Assembly: GCF_009834875.1 (NCBI RefSeq)
Contig: NZ_WVHT01000005.1
Span: 1-64,000 of the forward strand
DNA from: Hufsiella arboris
Lineage (GTDB): Bacteria; Bacteroidota; Bacteroidia; Sphingobacteriales; Sphingobacteriaceae
Direction of reading: 5' to 3'
DNA length: 64,000 nt
Shown: one piece after another, positions 1-7,835 of the stretch
Numbering within the stretch: the stretch's first letter is position 1
Layout of the letters: each line of letters opens with the position of its first letter
Translations under genes and position numbers: made by a program
Notes under the pieces: generated by a model
Seen by the model: the letters and a program-made list of their open reading frames with translations, nothing else
Database searches by the model: none
What the model was told of the DNA's origin: nothing

Positions 1-210
1 ACCAAAGTAATACGTGCCAAACATTTTTGAACTGAAGCCGCTTCCTCGAAATAAGGAATTTTCACTTCCGGAGGAATTAAAGGAGGTGCCGCCGCCAATG
101 CCGAATACCCAATTATCGGCTGTGATCGAACTGGACGGCTTTTGTGCATAGGTATGCATTGAGAGTAAAAGCAGGATCACCAGATACTGCTTTCTGTGAG
201 AGATCGTCAT
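1..210 (-). CDS. Secreted/outer-membrane protein, N-terminal part only
   Basis: The first 70 codons read without a stop from an ATG at 208-210 down to base 1, so the gene runs off the left edge. Residues 1-23 look like a Sec signal peptide: a short basic start (HRK), a hydrophobic stretch VILLLLSM, and a likely cut after TYA. The mature part begins with polar residues, then WVFGIGGGTSF, a glycine/aromatic pattern typical of the first strand of a small outer-membrane beta-barrel (PorT/OmpW-like). The family cannot be fixed from so little sequence. The reading frame and signal peptide are seen; the barrel is inferred. Confidence 0.6.
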   Translation of the reverse strand, partial: MTISHRKQYLVILLLLSMHTYAQKPSSSITADNWVFGIGGGTSFNSSGSENSLFRGSGFSSKMFGTYYFG

Positions 211-350
211 TTTAATAAGGTTTATATCAACAAGTTACGATTGTTTTTTAGATTGTTGTTATAACTCCTTAGAAAAAAGAAATCAGGTTTTAAGTGAATA
301 CCAATTGATCAATTTGCAATCGGGGAGACGCCTTAGCCTTAAAATATGCT

Positions 351-2057
351 CTAATAGTTTAGTTTATATAAGTTATCAATTTCCATATCGCTTAATTTCC
401 TGTTGTATATCCGGATATCATCCAGCTTACCTTTGATAAAATATGCCGGGGTTTGGCCTGACGGATCGTTGTACGTATTCTTGCCTATCTGCAAATTCGC
501 TGTAGTTGCCGGATTCGGGCTTGGTATATTGAAAGTTGCCGAGTCGTATGTACCATTAACATAAAAACTGATCTTTTTGGCAGCCAGGTCATAGCTAACT
601 GTTACCATCTGCCATTTATTTTTTTCAACTGTTTTCGTTCCAAACGCGAAGGGATCGCCGCCACCTGAAACGTTATAAAATGCTTTCCCGGTAGGTGTAT
701 TGGTTGATCCATAACCGGTAATCGATGTATTCCATCCATTTTGATACGGCCCGTTGTTTTTCGACAACACAACGCTGCCGGAGCTGCTGATGTAATCATC
801 CAGGTTAACCCAGTAGTTAATGGTGAAATCACTATTGTTCAACCGGAGTTCTTTTTTGTCGGCTATCGAGATATAAGCGGTGCTGCCATCAAAGTAATAG
901 GCGCTGTTTGACTTTCCAAAGCGATTGGTGGTAAGTGATGCCTTTATTGCAGTGCCATTGTTTAAATGCCCGGACGAATCGGCAGCAGTTCCATTAAAGG
1001 GGTAGTAAGCTATCAATCCATCATTTAGCTTGAACGACCTGGCGACTGTCCTGACCGCTTCGCCGCCGTAATCAGCAATATAAACGACACCTCCCGTCGA
1101 CGCGATGCCATATGCTTCGTAGAATCTGGCCTGATCAGCCGGTCCGTCGACATACGAACAGCAGGCATTCTGACCGGTTATGGTGGTCAAAACATTCGTG
1201 TTACTCAGGTGACTCACTGAATACAATGGACCGCCGCTTGTATTATTTAACAGCATGAAATAGTTTTCGTAAGGTGATACGTCCATTTGAGCGTCTCTCT
1301 TAGCAATGGCGAAATCCAGGATTATGGTGCCAGTTCGGTTAAAGATCGTGCTAACAGTACCATCAAGATTTATTCTCCTGAGGTATTTGCCGCCATCATC
1401 TGTCGCTACTAAAAAACCGTCCGCCGCCAGCCTCAGGCGGTTAGGAAAATTAAACAAAGCATTGTCCCCCTTTCCGTCTGCATAACCTTTTACACCTGTT
1501 TTTCCTGCCAGCACCGTGGTGGCTCCGCTTATGCTGCGTTTAATGATCCGGTGATTTCCCCAATCAGAGATGTAGATTGTGCCATCCGGCGCAAGTGCTA
1601 AATCAGTTGGTCTGTCTAAAGAAATAGCAATCGGAAGAACTGTTTTTTGCTTGTTTGCGTTGATTACAAATAATTGGCCGGAACGCATGATTCCGTAGAT
1701 ATCGCCGTTATCGGCGACTTTTAATCCGCCTACTTCATCTCCCTGGTTGAAGGAAGCCATTATTACCGGTTCTTTGCCTGGAAAAATTTTAAGAATACGC
1801 TGTCCCACCTTGTCGGAGTTCGACAACACTATTAACATATTATTCGGGCCTGTCCAGATTTTATAAGGATGGAATACCTTTTCAAAGCCCCGGACAAGTG
1901 TGTTAACGTAAAAACCGGGAACTTCCGATTTAGCTAAATTGGTAGAAGCAAGCTGGTTGTCTAACTTTTCATTAGGTGTGATTAGTTCTTTTTTGCAGCC
2001 TGCAAGGCATAAGCCTAAAAGTATAGCCGTCGCAGTGATTTGTAATAGGTTTTTCAT
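351..2057 (-). CDS. NHL-repeat / LamG-domain lipoprotein
   Basis: A 568-residue lipoprotein. The start has a charged tip, a hydrophobic run and the lipobox LAGC, with Cys21 as the lipidated residue. Residues ~50-340 form a beta-propeller of NHL type; repeats such as RPTDLALAPDGTIYISDWGNHRI and the later AYGIASTGGVVYIADYGG are clear. Residues ~350-565 match a LamG/concanavalin-A-like (laminin G type 3) domain, starting LIAYYPFNGTAADSSGHLNNG and ending KLDDIRIYNRKLSDMEI. The combination suggests a surface-exposed binding protein for carbohydrate or another polymer. No catalytic residues are evident. It stands alone, 140 bp downstream of the partial gene at the left edge. The ligand is unknown. 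Confidence 0.85.
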   Translation of the reverse strand: MKNLLQITATAILLGLCLAGCKKELITPNEKLDNQLASTNLAKSEVPGFYVNTLVRGFEKVFHPYKIWTGPNNMLIVLSNSDKVGQRILKIFPGKEPVIMASFNQGDEVGGLKVADNGDIYGIMRSGQLFVINANKQKTVLPIAISLDRPTDLALAPDGTIYISDWGNHRIIKRSISGATTVLAGKTGVKGYADGKGDNALFNFPNRLRLAADGFLVATDDGGKYLRRINLDGTVSTIFNRTGTIILDFAIAKRDAQMDVSPYENYFMLLNNTSGGPLYSVSHLSNTNVLTTITGQNACCSYVDGPADQARFYEAYGIASTGGVVYIADYGGEAVRTVARSFKLNDGLIAYYPFNGTAADSSGHLNNGTAIKASLTTNRFGKSNSAYYFDGSTAYISIADKKELRLNNSDFTINYWVNLDDYISSSGSVVLSKNNGPYQNGWNTSITGYGSTNTPTGKAFYNVSGGGDPFAFGTKTVEKNKWQMVTVSYDLAAKKISFYVNGTYDSATFNIPSPNPATTANLQIGKNTYNDPSGQTPAYFIKGKLDDIRIYNRKLSDMEIDNLYKLNY

Positions 2058-2154
2058 GGTTTAATTGAAATATACCCAAAGTTAATTTCCTTGTAGCTTC
2101 TACAAACAGTTTATAAATGTTGTGCTTAAATCGTGCATTACCGAGTTGAATGTC

Positions 2155-3639
2155 TCATGTTCTCGAATGCAAATTTTCCAGGTATTGTCCAGCGGTTTTA
2201 AGATAATCGATTTTCTTATCGGCTGTCATTTTATCGAAGTTTCGAATGAGCATACTCATGCGCTGATTTGTTTCGAATACTTTGCGATGCTTATCGAGGA
2301 AGCGCCAGAAGAGGCTGTCCCAGATGTGCTGCCAGCTGCCATTTTTGTAATCGCTCATTTTCCTGATGTAGTTGCTGCTGCTTACATAGGGTTTAGTACT
2401 CATCAAGCCGCCATCGGCATATTGCGACATTCCATAAACATTTGGAACCATCACCCAATCATAAGCATCGATATACCAGGTCATAAACCATTCATAAACA
2501 TCATCGGGATTAATTTCACATAAGAGCATAAAGTTCCCGAGTATCATTAATCGTTCTATGTGATGGTTGTAGGCATGTTCTTTCACTTTGCTGATCACAT
2601 GGTCTACGGGCATTATTCCGGTTGTACCTTCCCAAAAAGCGTCAGGCATTTTATTTCGAAACCTCCAGAAGTTAGTTGTCCGTTGCCGTGTACCAGACCT
2701 TTCGTACACAAGCATTACGTACTCGCGCCAGCCTATAATTTGTCTTATAAAACCTTCGTAAGAATTTAGCGGGATTTTATTTTTCAAATAAGCTTCGCCC
2801 GATTTTTCAAGCACTTGGACCGGCGTAAGCAAACCAGAATTTAGAAGCGGCGACAGGACTCCGTGGTATAAAATTCTTGAACGTACCGTTATCGAATCCT
2901 GGTACTTGCCGAAGTTTTCAAAGCGCTCGTTTATAAAATCAACTAACCATTTTTCTGCGCTTTGATGGGTAACCGGGTAAAAAGATTTTATATCCGGAAG
3001 TTCACCATAATTATTCGGAAAATGTTTCCTGGTGTAATCAACAGCTTCTTCGAGATACTTGTCTGGAATTGGCCAATCAATTGGCGGTGTTATAGATCCT
3101 TTTGGCAAAGCCGCGCGATTTTCCTCATCATAAGTCCATTTTCCGCCTGCCGGCTTATCGTTGGTTCCGGTTAAAATATGAAGCGTTTTCCGTTGATTAA
3201 TGTAAAAGGACGTTTGATTATAATGATTCGCGGTCTGTTTCAGTTCATCGCTTTCAGGGTTGTTTAAAAACATTGGGTTGGGATGATATTCCCAGTCGAT
3301 CTTAGCTTTTGTGCAGGCTTGTTCAAATTTTTTTTGCAGCCAGTTATCATTTGGATAGACGGCGTGAATCTTTTTAACTTTTCCTGTTAGCGAAGCAATT
3401 AATATACGGACATCAGATTCAGCTTCGGTACTTTCAACATATTTTACCGGGAGGCCCCTGTCCATTAACAACCGTTCATAATGTTTCATGGAGGCCCGGT
3501 GAAACGCAATTTTTTGTTTATGGAATTTATACAGCCTGAAATATAAAAATTCCTCGATGAGGATAATTGTTCTATCGTGTTGTACGGCTGGATGATCTTT
3601 GAAGAGCTGATTTGGGAATATGACTGTCAGTTCAGACAT
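2155..3639 (-). CDS. Photolyase/cryptochrome-related protein (DPRP family), Fe-S ligands missing
   Basis: A 494-residue protein of the deoxyribodipyrimidine photolyase-related (DPRP, FeS-BCP/PhrB-like) family. It opens with a Rossmann-type half (LTVIFPNQLFKDHP, then IILIEEFLYFRLYKFHKQKI) and ends in the helical FAD-binding half (EGFIRQIIGWREYVMLVYE; YIDAYDWVMVPNVYGMSQYADGG). Relatives repair UV photoproducts using FAD and normally carry a [4Fe-4S] cluster. Three of its four cysteines lie just after a conserved MSDY. Here MSDY (428-431) is followed by KNGSWQHIWDSLFW, with no cysteine and a shortened segment. The cluster is therefore almost certainly absent. It may still be a photolyase or a light sensor; activity is not predictable from sequence. 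Confidence 0.88.
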   Translation of the reverse strand: MSELTVIFPNQLFKDHPAVQHDRTIILIEEFLYFRLYKFHKQKIAFHRASMKHYERLLMDRGLPVKYVESTEAESDVRILIASLTGKVKKIHAVYPNDNWLQKKFEQACTKAKIDWEYHPNPMFLNNPESDELKQTANHYNQTSFYINQRKTLHILTGTNDKPAGGKWTYDEENRAALPKGSITPPIDWPIPDKYLEEAVDYTRKHFPNNYGELPDIKSFYPVTHQSAEKWLVDFINERFENFGKYQDSITVRSRILYHGVLSPLLNSGLLTPVQVLEKSGEAYLKNKIPLNSYEGFIRQIIGWREYVMLVYERSGTRQRTTNFWRFRNKMPDAFWEGTTGIMPVDHVISKVKEHAYNHHIERLMILGNFMLLCEINPDDVYEWFMTWYIDAYDWVMVPNVYGMSQYADGGLMSTKPYVSSSNYIRKMSDYKNGSWQHIWDSLFWRFLDKHRKVFETNQRMSMLIRNFDKMTADKKIDYLKTAGQYLENLHSRT

Positions 3640-3656
3640 GCAAGTACGCCAGCTAG

Positions 3657-3806
3657 CTAGTGCTTTTTAAAATACTGGATTTCCTGTTCGTGTTTTTTGG
3701 CGGCAGCCAGTGTGTCGAATGTTCCCAGGTTGCGGCGCTTGTTCGTTTTTTCATCCTTGTTCTTTGAATACAATCTGTATTCGCCGGATTTTAATTTTCG
3801 TATCAT
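3657..3806 (-). CDS. Small basic hypothetical protein (49 aa)
   Basis: A 49-codon frame from ATG at 3804-3806 to TAG at 3657-3659. The product begins MIRKLKSGEYRLYS and continues through a Lys/Arg-rich middle (KRRNLGTF) to an amphipathic end (AAAKKHEQEIQYFKKH). It has no signal peptide. It fills the gap between the photolyase homologue (17 bp away) and the membrane-anchored protein upstream. I recall similar short proteins in other Bacteroidota, which supports it being real, but no function is known to me. Its basic character would suit nucleic-acid contact; that is inference. Confidence 0.65.
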   Translation of the reverse strand: MIRKLKSGEYRLYSKNKDEKTNKRRNLGTFDTLAAAKKHEQEIQYFKKH

Positions 3807-3825
3807 TGGTTAGATTGACTAGTCA

Positions 3826-4233
3826 TCATCGCATAGTGTAGATTGAATCAACCACATATTTTGTGAAGCCCCGCCATGGCAGCGTTCCGTGGTATTCTTT
3901 GTAGTGGAGGTCGAAATCCTTTCCTGAATTTTTCATCAATTCATCGGCAACACGTTCATTTGTTACCGAAAATTCAAATTCATATGATTGTACAGACCCC
4001 GTGCCGCCGCCGCGTAAACCACTCTGAATGAGTTTACCTTCATAGGTTTTAAAAATGTTACCCTTTTTTACCAGGTAATTCAGCTGCCCGGATTTTACGC
4101 CTTCGCCAAAAACATAGTAATAACGAAAGAAAACGACTATTGCCAGAATCAAAATAACTATCAAAGCGAGTATGCCGCCTATTTTCTTGAACACAGACGA
4201 TTTTTTTGCGGGCGCAGAGGTTGAGGTTTGCAT
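3826..4233 (-). CDS. Membrane-anchored hypothetical protein
   Basis: A 135-residue protein with one strongly hydrophobic segment at about 18-40 (GGILALIVILILAIVVFF), a short cytoplasmic tail before it and a soluble C-terminal part after it. The C-terminal part contains YLVKKGNIFKTYEGKLIQSG and ends in a beta-rich stretch around KEYHGTLPWRGFTKYVVDSI. The pattern fits the many small Bacteroidota proteins with an N-terminal anchor and a periplasmic beta domain. I recognise no catalytic motif. It is followed after 19 bp by the 49-residue gene, so the two may be cotranscribed. Confidence 0.75.
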   Translation of the reverse strand: MQTSTSAPAKKSSVFKKIGGILALIVILILAIVVFFRYYYVFGEGVKSGQLNYLVKKGNIFKTYEGKLIQSGLRGGGTGSVQSYEFEFSVTNERVADELMKNSGKDFDLHYKEYHGTLPWRGFTKYVVDSIYTMR

Positions 4234-4303
4234 AGCACAGAGATTTGATAGATAAATAGCAAATCGTTAAAAATGTTTTCAGAGGCTGACATTCAAATAA
4301 TTA

Positions 4304-4317
4304 CAAAATCGATTTTG
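4304..4317. promoter_or_regulatory. 14-bp perfect palindrome upstream of the antiporter gene
   Basis: CAAAATCGATTTTG is a perfect palindrome in the 129-bp gap between the divergent genes at 3826-4233 and 4363. It lies 45 bp before the antiporter ATG. Its symmetry and position would suit a dimeric repressor site, but it is AT-rich and short, so chance is possible. No regulator is assigned. Confidence 0.3.
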
Positions 4318-4362
4318 CAGCTTTAATAAGGATAAGACAGAATTGTTAAATTGGCTGATATT

Positions 4363-5949
4363 ATGATACATGAAAACCTGCTATTAATCATCGCCTTGCT
4401 TTTCGCGGTTTCGCTTTTATCTGTAATTGGAGAAAAACTAAGAATCTCGTACCCTATATTTTTGGTTATCGCGGGTTTAGGAATCAGTTTTATCCCGAAT
4501 GTCCCGCAGGTAAAGCTTGATCCCGATATGGTATTTTTAGTTTTCCTTCCGGTGCTGTTATGTTCGGCAGCATGGAACACTTCGTGGACAGATTTTGTGC
4601 GTTTCAGACGGCCAATAAATATGCTTGCTTTTGGGTTAGTGATTACAACGGCAACCGCCGTAGCTTTTGTTTCCAGTAGTATGATTCCCGGATTTACACT
4701 TGCTCTCGGCTTTGTTTTGGGGGGCATTGTGTCGCCGCCCGACGCAGTTGCCGCTACATCGGTAATGGAGCATATTAAACTGCCTAAACACATTGTCGTC
4801 ATCCTGGAAGGCGAGAGCCTGGTAAACGATGCATCAAGTTTAATCATACTTCGGGTCGCAATGGCGGCCGTTATAACGGGCAATTTTGTTTTCTGGAAGG
4901 CTGGTGCAGATTTTATAGTAGTAACTCTTGGGGGCGTGGTAATTGGATTAGCAATCGCACTTATTATCTATGGCTTATTCCGGTTCTTACCTACGACGTC
5001 AAGCATTGATACCGCAATTACGCTGGTTGCACCTTATCTGATGTACTTAATTGCCGAAGAATTACATGTTTCGGGTGTATTATCGGTTGTTTCCGGCGGC
5101 CTTTTTTTAAGCGCAAAATCACACGAGGTTTTTTCCTATAATTCCAGGCTCCAGGCGAGAAGTGTTTGGGCCACAATAGTGTATTTATTTAACGGCCTCG
5201 TGTTTATTTTAATAGGCTTACAGCTGCATCAAATTGTTGAGGGATTGGGTCAGTATAATCTGAAAGAGGCCATTTTTTATGGACTTATAATCAGCTTAAC
5301 GGCTATTATTGTACGGATTGCCTGGGTTTTTACCTCCGCCTATGTTTTAAGGCTGCTGGGCAGATATTTTACTTTCACAGGGCTAAAGCCTTCTTGGCGA
5401 CAGCTGTTTATAGTATCATGGAGTGGAATGCGCGGCGTAGTTTCTCTTGCGGCAGCATTAGCAATACCTTTTGCGCTAGGCAGCGGTGAGCGTTTCCCTC
5501 ACCGTAACCTGATACTGTTTATAACCTTTACCGTAATTCTTATTACACTGGTAGTGCAGGGAATCAGTCTTCCTTTTATTGTCAGGTTTTTAAAAATTGA
5601 ACCGGAAGAAAATAAGGATGAAGAGCTGAAGCTGCAGATGGCCATCGCTGCTGCAGTTGTTTCATTTGTCGATGAAAATTACGCTGACCATTTATCGGCG
5701 AATGATTCAATACGGCACACAAGAAATCACTATCAAAATATTGTTGACATTGAGCAGAAACGCCTCGAGAAAGACGAGAATGATACTGTTTCTACACGTG
5801 TAACGATCCACCGGAAATTTGTTGCTGATGTATTGCAGGTAAAACGTGAGGAGCTTGAGCATTTCAGAAAACAAAATGCTTTCTCAAGCGCATTGTTAAA
5901 CAAACTCGAAAGGCAGCTGGACCTTGAGGAAGCAAGATTGAAGCGATAA
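4363..5949 (+). CDS. Na+/H+ antiporter, CPA1 family
   Basis: A sodium(potassium)/proton antiporter of the CPA1 (NhaP-like) family, about 528 residues from the ATG at 4363. An upstream in-frame TTG at 4351 is possible but less likely. There are about a dozen hydrophobic segments through residue ~410. Family signatures include the conserved stretch GESLVNDASSLI, with the acidic residue pair expected at the ion site, and SWSGMRGVVSLAAALAIP in a late helix. The soluble C-terminal tail (~110 residues, charged, with a helix LEKDENDTVSTRV) is likely cytoplasmic and regulatory. The role is pH and sodium homeostasis at the inner membrane. The exact ion preference cannot be read from sequence. Confidence 0.92.
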   Translation: MIHENLLLIIALLFAVSLLSVIGEKLRISYPIFLVIAGLGISFIPNVPQVKLDPDMVFLVFLPVLLCSAAWNTSWTDFVRFRRPINMLAFGLVITTATAVAFVSSSMIPGFTLALGFVLGGIVSPPDAVAATSVMEHIKLPKHIVVILEGESLVNDASSLIILRVAMAAVITGNFVFWKAGADFIVVTLGGVVIGLAIALIIYGLFRFLPTTSSIDTAITLVAPYLMYLIAEELHVSGVLSVVSGGLFLSAKSHEVFSYNSRLQARSVWATIVYLFNGLVFILIGLQLHQIVEGLGQYNLKEAIFYGLIISLTAIIVRIAWVFTSAYVLRLLGRYFTFTGLKPSWRQLFIVSWSGMRGVVSLAAALAIPFALGSGERFPHRNLILFITFTVILITLVVQGISLPFIVRFLKIEPEENKDEELKLQMAIAAAVVSFVDENYADHLSANDSIRHTRNHYQNIVDIEQKRLEKDENDTVSTRVTIHRKFVADVLQVKREELEHFRKQNAFSSALLNKLERQLDLEEARLKR

Positions 5950-5996
5950 GCAGTTTAGCATTTTTGAAAACATTTCGGTATTAAGTTTACTTGTAA

Positions 5997-6464
5997 ATGA
6001 AAACATCTGAACTAATGAAGGCATCTTTTTTATATTGCACGTTAGTCGTTACCTGCATCTTTTCAGCATGCAGCAATAGCCCGTCAACCGGATCGCAAAG
6101 TTCAAGCGAGGGTACTGCTGTTGCTGATTCGGGCCAGGAAAATGCAACAATCGAATCAGCAAAAGCAAAATTTGCAAAAGGATATGAACTCTTGAGTAAA
6201 AGTGATTGCAAAGCCTGCCACGATACTGGTAATGAAATTGTCGGTCCGTCTTTCGAGCGCATCGCAGCGAGATACGTTTACTCAGATGCAAATATTACGC
6301 ATCTCGCAGAACGGGTCATTACCGGAGTCAAAACCGGGGAAGGCGTTTGGGGTAAAGCTGAAATGACACCGCATGTAAATATGAGCAAAACCGACGCGGA
6401 AGAAATAATCAAATATGTTCTTTCAATGCCGCCAAAACAAGGTTTAGATACAATCGCCAAATAA
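5997..6464 (+). CDS. Cytochrome c family lipoprotein
   Basis: A 155-residue lipoprotein with a mono-heme class I cytochrome c domain. The N-terminus has a signal sequence ending in FSAC, whose Cys is probably lipidated; a second in-frame ATG seven codons in is a possible alternative start. A Ser/Gly-rich linker follows, then the heme-binding CKACH motif near residue 73. The distal Met ligand is probably in KAEMTPHVNMSK. The fold resembles the small c-type domains used as electron carriers or as the heme part of membrane-bound sorbosone/pyranose dehydrogenases. It ends only 2 bp from the converging trpC, with no hairpin between them. Confidence 0.88.
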   Translation: MKTSELMKASFLYCTLVVTCIFSACSNSPSTGSQSSSEGTAVADSGQENATIESAKAKFAKGYELLSKSDCKACHDTGNEIVGPSFERIAARYVYSDANITHLAERVITGVKTGEGVWGKAEMTPHVNMSKTDAEEIIKYVLSMPPKQGLDTIAK

Positions 6465-6466
6465 CG

Positions 6467-7249
6467 TTACAGCCTGCCGGTGAATTCTTTTACAGCCTGT
6501 GCCGGATCAGACTCTTTCATAAAGTTTTCGCCTATCAGGAAACCGTTGAACCCAGCACTTTTGAGTTCATTTATTGTGTCCGTATTGCTGATGCCGCTTT
6601 CAGATACTTTCAAAAACTCATCCGGAATAAGCGAAACCAATTCATAGGAATGTTCCAGTGAAACGGTAAAGTCGGCAAGGTTACGATTGTTAACACCGAT
6701 GGCCGTGAGATCATCACAAATACTGCGGTCAAGTTCCTCCTGATTGTGTACTTCCAGTAAAATATTTAAGCCAAGATTTTTGGCGAATGCTGCCAGCGTT
6801 TTTATCCTTTCCGGGCTAAGAATCGCTGCGATTAATAAGATAATATCTGCACCCCAGGCCTTTGCTTCGAGTACCTGGTATTCATCCAGCATAAAGTCTT
6901 TTCGAAGCAGTGGAATGTCGACAGCTGTTCTTGCCTGCATCAAATCTTCCCGGAAGCCTTTAAAAAAAACATTGTCAGTTAACACAGAAATTGCCGAAAC
7001 GTTAGATGCGGCGTAAGCTTTTGCCACATCCTGAACCTCCGCTGTATCATTGATAATTCCCTTAGACGGTGAAGCGCGCTTGAATTCCGCAATGACGCCA
7101 TTTCGGCCATCATTCAAAATAAATTCGTTTAGATTATAGCATTCGCGGTTAAAAAAGGTGCTTTGCTGCAGTTCTTCTGTCGAAGTATGTGACTTTGCAA
7201 ATTTAATTTCACGTAATTTCTGTTCAACTATCTTATCAAGTATCGTCAT
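6467..7249 (-). CDS. trpC: Indole-3-glycerol phosphate synthase
   Basis: It catalyses ring closure of carboxyphenylaminodeoxyribulose phosphate to indole-3-glycerol phosphate in tryptophan synthesis. The 260 residues form a single TIM barrel. Motifs visible are EFKRASPSKG with the catalytic Lys near the start of the barrel, LLRKDFMLDEYQV, LLEVHNQEELDR, IGVNNRNLADF, and SESGI followed by GFLIGENFM at the phosphate-binding end. It is monofunctional and not fused to trpF. It lies 9 bp after trpG and is the last gene of the operon here. trpD, which usually sits between trpG and trpC in relatives, is not present. Confidence 0.97.
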   Translation of the reverse strand: MTILDKIVEQKLREIKFAKSHTSTEELQQSTFFNRECYNLNEFILNDGRNGVIAEFKRASPSKGIINDTAEVQDVAKAYAASNVSAISVLTDNVFFKGFREDLMQARTAVDIPLLRKDFMLDEYQVLEAKAWGADIILLIAAILSPERIKTLAAFAKNLGLNILLEVHNQEELDRSICDDLTAIGVNNRNLADFTVSLEHSYELVSLIPDEFLKVSESGISNTDTINELKSAGFNGFLIGENFMKESDPAQAVKEFTGRL

Positions 7250-7258
7250 CTTATCAGC

Positions 7259-7825
7259 TTAATTTTCCAGCCAGTTTTTTATCATTTCTTTTCCATGTTC
7301 GGTCAATACCGATTCGGGATGAAACTGTACGCCTCTTACATCGAAACTGCGATGTTTCAGCGACATCATAACTCCATCGGCATCACGGCTTGTTACCGTT
7401 AATTGTTCCGGTAGATCGTGATCGTTCACCGCCCACGAATGGTAACGGCCTATTTTAAAACTCTCTGGCAGATCCCTGAATAAGTTCTCTGATTTGTCGG
7501 TGACCTGCATAGTTGTTGCGCGCCCGTGAACAGGGCGGGACAAATTATAAAGACTGCCGCCAAACACTTCGCCGATGGCCTGCATACCGAGGCAAATTCC
7601 AAGGATGCTTTTTTGTGGTGCGTAAGTTTTAATCACGTCAAGCAGTAAGCCCGCTTCAGACGGGATACCGGGGCCCGGCGAAAGTAAGATTTTGTCAAAC
7701 CCGGCAACGTCTTCTATTTCGAATTTATCATTCCTCCACACGGTTGCCTCATATCCGCATTCATTTAACAAATGAACCAGGTTAAAAGTGAATGAATCAT
7801 AATTATCGATAACTAAAATTTTCAT
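7259..7825 (-). CDS. trpG: Anthranilate synthase component II (glutamine amidotransferase)
   Basis: A class I glutamine amidotransferase that supplies ammonia to TrpE. I take the start at ATG 7823-7825 (MKILVIDNYDSFTFNL), giving 188 residues; an upstream in-frame ATG at 7900 would overlap trpE and add 25 unrelated residues. The oxyanion strand LLSPGPGIPSEAG, the nucleophile motif ILGICLGMQAIGE with the catalytic Cys, and the HPESVLTEHG segment with the His/Glu of the triad are all present. It starts 10 bp after the trpE stop, so the two subunits are made together. A role in folate synthesis (PabA) is also possible, because this subunit can be shared. Confidence 0.95.
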   Translation of the reverse strand: MKILVIDNYDSFTFNLVHLLNECGYEATVWRNDKFEIEDVAGFDKILLSPGPGIPSEAGLLLDVIKTYAPQKSILGICLGMQAIGEVFGGSLYNLSRPVHGRATTMQVTDKSENLFRDLPESFKIGRYHSWAVNDHDLPEQLTVTSRDADGVMMSLKHRSFDVRGVQFHPESVLTEHGKEMIKNWLEN

Positions 7826-7835
7826 GGCTTGCGGA

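Noticed and set aside
303-314. Perfect 12-bp palindrome AATTGATCAATT between the first two genes.
   Set aside because: It is AT-rich, short and far from a start codon, so chance is the simplest explanation.
2122-2769. Two open frames on the plus strand opposite the photolyase homologue (133 and 69 codons).
   Set aside because: They mirror the reading frame of the photolyase gene and have no independent support.
4323-4883. A 186-codon open frame on the minus strand, opposite the antiporter gene.
   Set aside because: It lies fully inside a clear antiporter gene, has a composition rich in Thr/Ser/Lys typical of antisense reading, and no domain. It is a shadow of the real gene.
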